Below are positions 5,453 to 6,815 of a stretch of 6,815 nucleotides of DNA, one piece after another. The notes beneath the pieces are model-generated. The model was not told the DNA's origin. It saw only the letters and a list, made by a program, of their open reading frames with translations, and searched no databases. The stretch lies in contig JBOHPP010000156.1 in the NCBI GenBank assembly GCA_050731755.1, positions 1 through 6,815 of the forward strand. Reading direction: 5' to 3'. The position numbers and the translations under genes were made by a program. This DNA comes from JBOHPP01 sp050731755 (GTDB lineage: Bacteria; Methylomirabilota; Methylomirabilia; Rokubacteriales; CSP1-6). The stretch's first letter is position 1. Each line of letters begins with the position of its first letter.

Positions 5453-6441
5453 TGGCGGTCATCACCTACCGGGAGGCCCTGAACCAGGCCCTTCGCGAGG
5501 AGATGCGCCGCGATCCCCACGTCTTCGTCATCGGCGAGGAGGTCGGGCTCTACGATGGGGCCTACAAGGTGACCCAGGGGCTGCTCAAGGAGTTCGGTCC
5601 CCAGCGCGTGGTCGACACCCCGATCGCGGAGTCGGGCTTCACCGGCGTCGGGATCGGCGCGGCTATGGTCGGGCTGCGCCCGGTGGTCGAGATGATGACC
5701 TTCAACTTCGCGATGCTGGCGCTGGACCAGATCGTGAACTCGGCGGCGAAGATGTACTACATGTCGGGCGGGCAGTACCACGTGCCCATCGTCATCCGCG
5801 GTCCCGGGGGCCCGGCTCACCAGCTCGCCGCCCAGCACTCCCAGTCGATGGAGGTGTACTTCTACCACGTGCCCGGCCTCAAGGTGGTGCGGCCCTCCAC
5901 GCCCATGGACGCCAAGGGGTTGCTCAAGTCGGCGATCCGCGACGACAACCCCGTCATCTTCATCGAGTCGGAGACGCTCTACGCGGTGAAGGGCGAGGTG
6001 CCCGAGGATCCCGACTTCCTGATCCCGCTGGGCCAGGCGGCGGTGCGCCGCGAGGGCACGGATGTGACCGTCATCGCTTACATGGGCATGATGTACCGGG
6101 CGCTGGAGGTGGCTGACGAGCTGGCCCGCGAGGGCATCTCGGTCGAGATCGTCGATCCCCGCACGCTGCGTCCGATGGACGCCGGCACGATCATCGGCTC
6201 CGTGCGCAAGACCCATCGCGCCGTCGTCGTGGAGGCCGGCGCCGGCTTCGCTGGCATGGGCTCGGAGATCGCGGCGTTCATCACCGAGCAGGCCTTCGAC
6301 GACCTGGACGCCCCGGTGGAGCGGGTGACCGGCGCGAGCGCGCCCATGCCCTATGCCCGCAACCTCGAGCGCGCCAAGACGCCGTCCAAGGAGAAGATCA
6401 TGGCGGCGGTGCGGCGTGTCTGCTACACGAACGGGGGCTGA
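5452..6441 (+). CDS. pdhB: Pyruvate dehydrogenase E1 component, beta subunit
   Basis: A 329-residue partner of PdhA, completing the TPP site and holding the transketolase C-terminal domain. An N-terminal pyrimidine-binding domain (about 1-180) carries FVIGEEVGLYDGAYKVTQGL (25-44), with the TPP-contacting glutamate in the GEEVG segment, DTPIAESGFTGVGIGAAMVG (55-74), the MMTFNFAMLALDQIVNSAAK segment (81-100), and AAQHSQS (126-132), whose H129 is an active-site histidine. A transketolase C-terminal domain follows (about 200-320): VTVIAYMGMMYRALEVADEL (205-224), IVDPRTLRPMD (233-243), VVVEAGAGFAGMGSEIA (258-274). Length is normal for the family. The 'GGPAHQLAAQHSQSMEVYFYHVPGLKVV' style is of the bacterial and plastid PDH type, seen from 119 on. 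It is followed after 3 bases by the E2 gene. Confidence 0.94.
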   Translation: MAVITYREALNQALREEMRRDPHVFVIGEEVGLYDGAYKVTQGLLKEFGPQRVVDTPIAESGFTGVGIGAAMVGLRPVVEMMTFNFAMLALDQIVNSAAKMYYMSGGQYHVPIVIRGPGGPAHQLAAQHSQSMEVYFYHVPGLKVVRPSTPMDAKGLLKSAIRDDNPVIFIESETLYAVKGEVPEDPDFLIPLGQAAVRREGTDVTVIAYMGMMYRALEVADELAREGISVEIVDPRTLRPMDAGTIIGSVRKTHRAVVVEAGAGFAGMGSEIAAFITEQAFDDLDAPVERVTGASAPMPYARNLERAKTPSKEKIMAAVRRVCYTNGG

Positions 6442-6444
6442 GCC

Positions 6445-6815
6445 ATGGCGGTGACCAGGGTCGTGATGCCGAAGCTCTCCGAGGCCATGGAGACCGGGCG
6501 CCTCATCAAGTGGCTGAAGAAGGAAGGCGACCGCGTCCAGGGCGGCGACATCCTCGCCGAGATCGAGACCGACAAGGCCGACGTCGAGATGGAGGCGTTT
6601 GGGGCCGGGGTGCTCCGCAAGATCCTGGTGCCCGCCGGTGAGCGCGTCCCCGTAGGAGCGCTCATCGCTGTCGTCGCCGAGACCGACGAGGACATCTCGG
6701 GCGTGCTGAGCTCGGCTCCGGCGCCGACGGCCGCCCCGGCCATGGCGTCTGCCCAGCCGGCGGCCGCGGCCACCATGTCGGACCGCCCAGCTCCGGTGGC
6801 GCCTCAGCCCCGTAG
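6445..6815 (+). CDS. pdhC: Dihydrolipoamide acetyltransferase (E2) of pyruvate dehydrogenase, N-terminal part (partial)
   Basis: Open from ATG 6445 to the right edge (123 codons plus two bases), so the end is missing. The first 80 or so residues form a biotinyl/lipoyl domain: VVMPKLSEAMETGRLIKWL (6-24), then ETDKADVEMEA (41-51), where K44 is the lysine expected to carry lipoate; the domain ends near AVVAETDED (75-83). From about 89 on the chain is an Ala/Pro-rich flexible linker, the swinging arm typical of E2. The E3-binding and acyltransferase catalytic domains would lie beyond the window. The gene starts 3 bases after the pdhB stop, with GGGGG at 6433-6437 upstream as a weak ribosome site. 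Position after pdhA-pdhB supports the PDH complex; a branched-chain or acetoin E2 cannot be fully excluded from the lipoyl domain alone. Confidence 0.92.
   Translation, partial: MAVTRVVMPKLSEAMETGRLIKWLKKEGDRVQGGDILAEIETDKADVEMEAFGAGVLRKILVPAGERVPVGALIAVVAETDEDISGVLSSAPAPTAAPAMASAQPAAAATMSDRPAPVAPQPR

Noticed and set aside
5434..6216. 260-residue open frame on the - strand opposite pdhB
   Set aside because: His/Asp/Arg-rich shadow of pdhB without any motif or ribosome binding site.

Overview
The window is a compact, high-GC bacterial stretch with all genes on the + strand. It reads as a respiratory NADH dehydrogenase (complex I, nuo) operon running straight into a pyruvate dehydrogenase (pdh) operon. 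Order: tail of nuoF, nuoG, nuoH, nuoI, nuoJ, nuoK, an 89-bp gap, pdhA (E1 alpha), pdhB (E1 beta), and the 5' part of the lipoyl-bearing E2 gene (pdhC/aceF), which runs off the right edge. Most junctions overlap by 1 to 13 bases, so translational coupling is likely. Base composition, four-helix-bundle-free small Nuo subunits and the heterodimeric E1 suggest an aerobic or respiratory high-GC bacterium. A Methylomirabilota/Rokubacteria-like or deltaproteobacteria-like lineage is a guess from sequence style, not something the window proves.

Region by region: 1-2914 holds nuoF (end), nuoG and nuoH. 2915-3013 is a repeat-containing gap. 3014-4367 holds nuoI, nuoJ and nuoK, tightly packed. 4368-4456 is a second repeat-containing gap with a GC hairpin. 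4457-6815 holds pdhA, pdhB and partial pdhC, each with a recognisable ribosome binding site or G-rich leader.

The two gene sets fit together. Pyruvate dehydrogenase oxidises pyruvate to acetyl-CoA and makes NADH; complex I takes that NADH, passes electrons through the flavin and Fe-S chain (NuoF, NuoG, NuoI) to quinone near NuoH, and couples this to proton pumping through NuoH, NuoJ, NuoK and the antiporter subunits. NuoL, NuoM and NuoN are absent here: pdhA sits where nuoL is usually found.

I see no new enzymatic system; the genes are housekeeping. The unusual part is short repeat DNA that touches the genes. (1) A GC-rich element in the nuoK-pdhA gap has an inverted, internally shortened copy inside the nuoG reading frame, where it falls in an extra segment of about 37 residues. 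(2) A 32-bp direct repeat in the nuoH-nuoI gap recurs at the start of nuoI, so that the second copy supplies the nuoI start codon and its first 10 or so residues.
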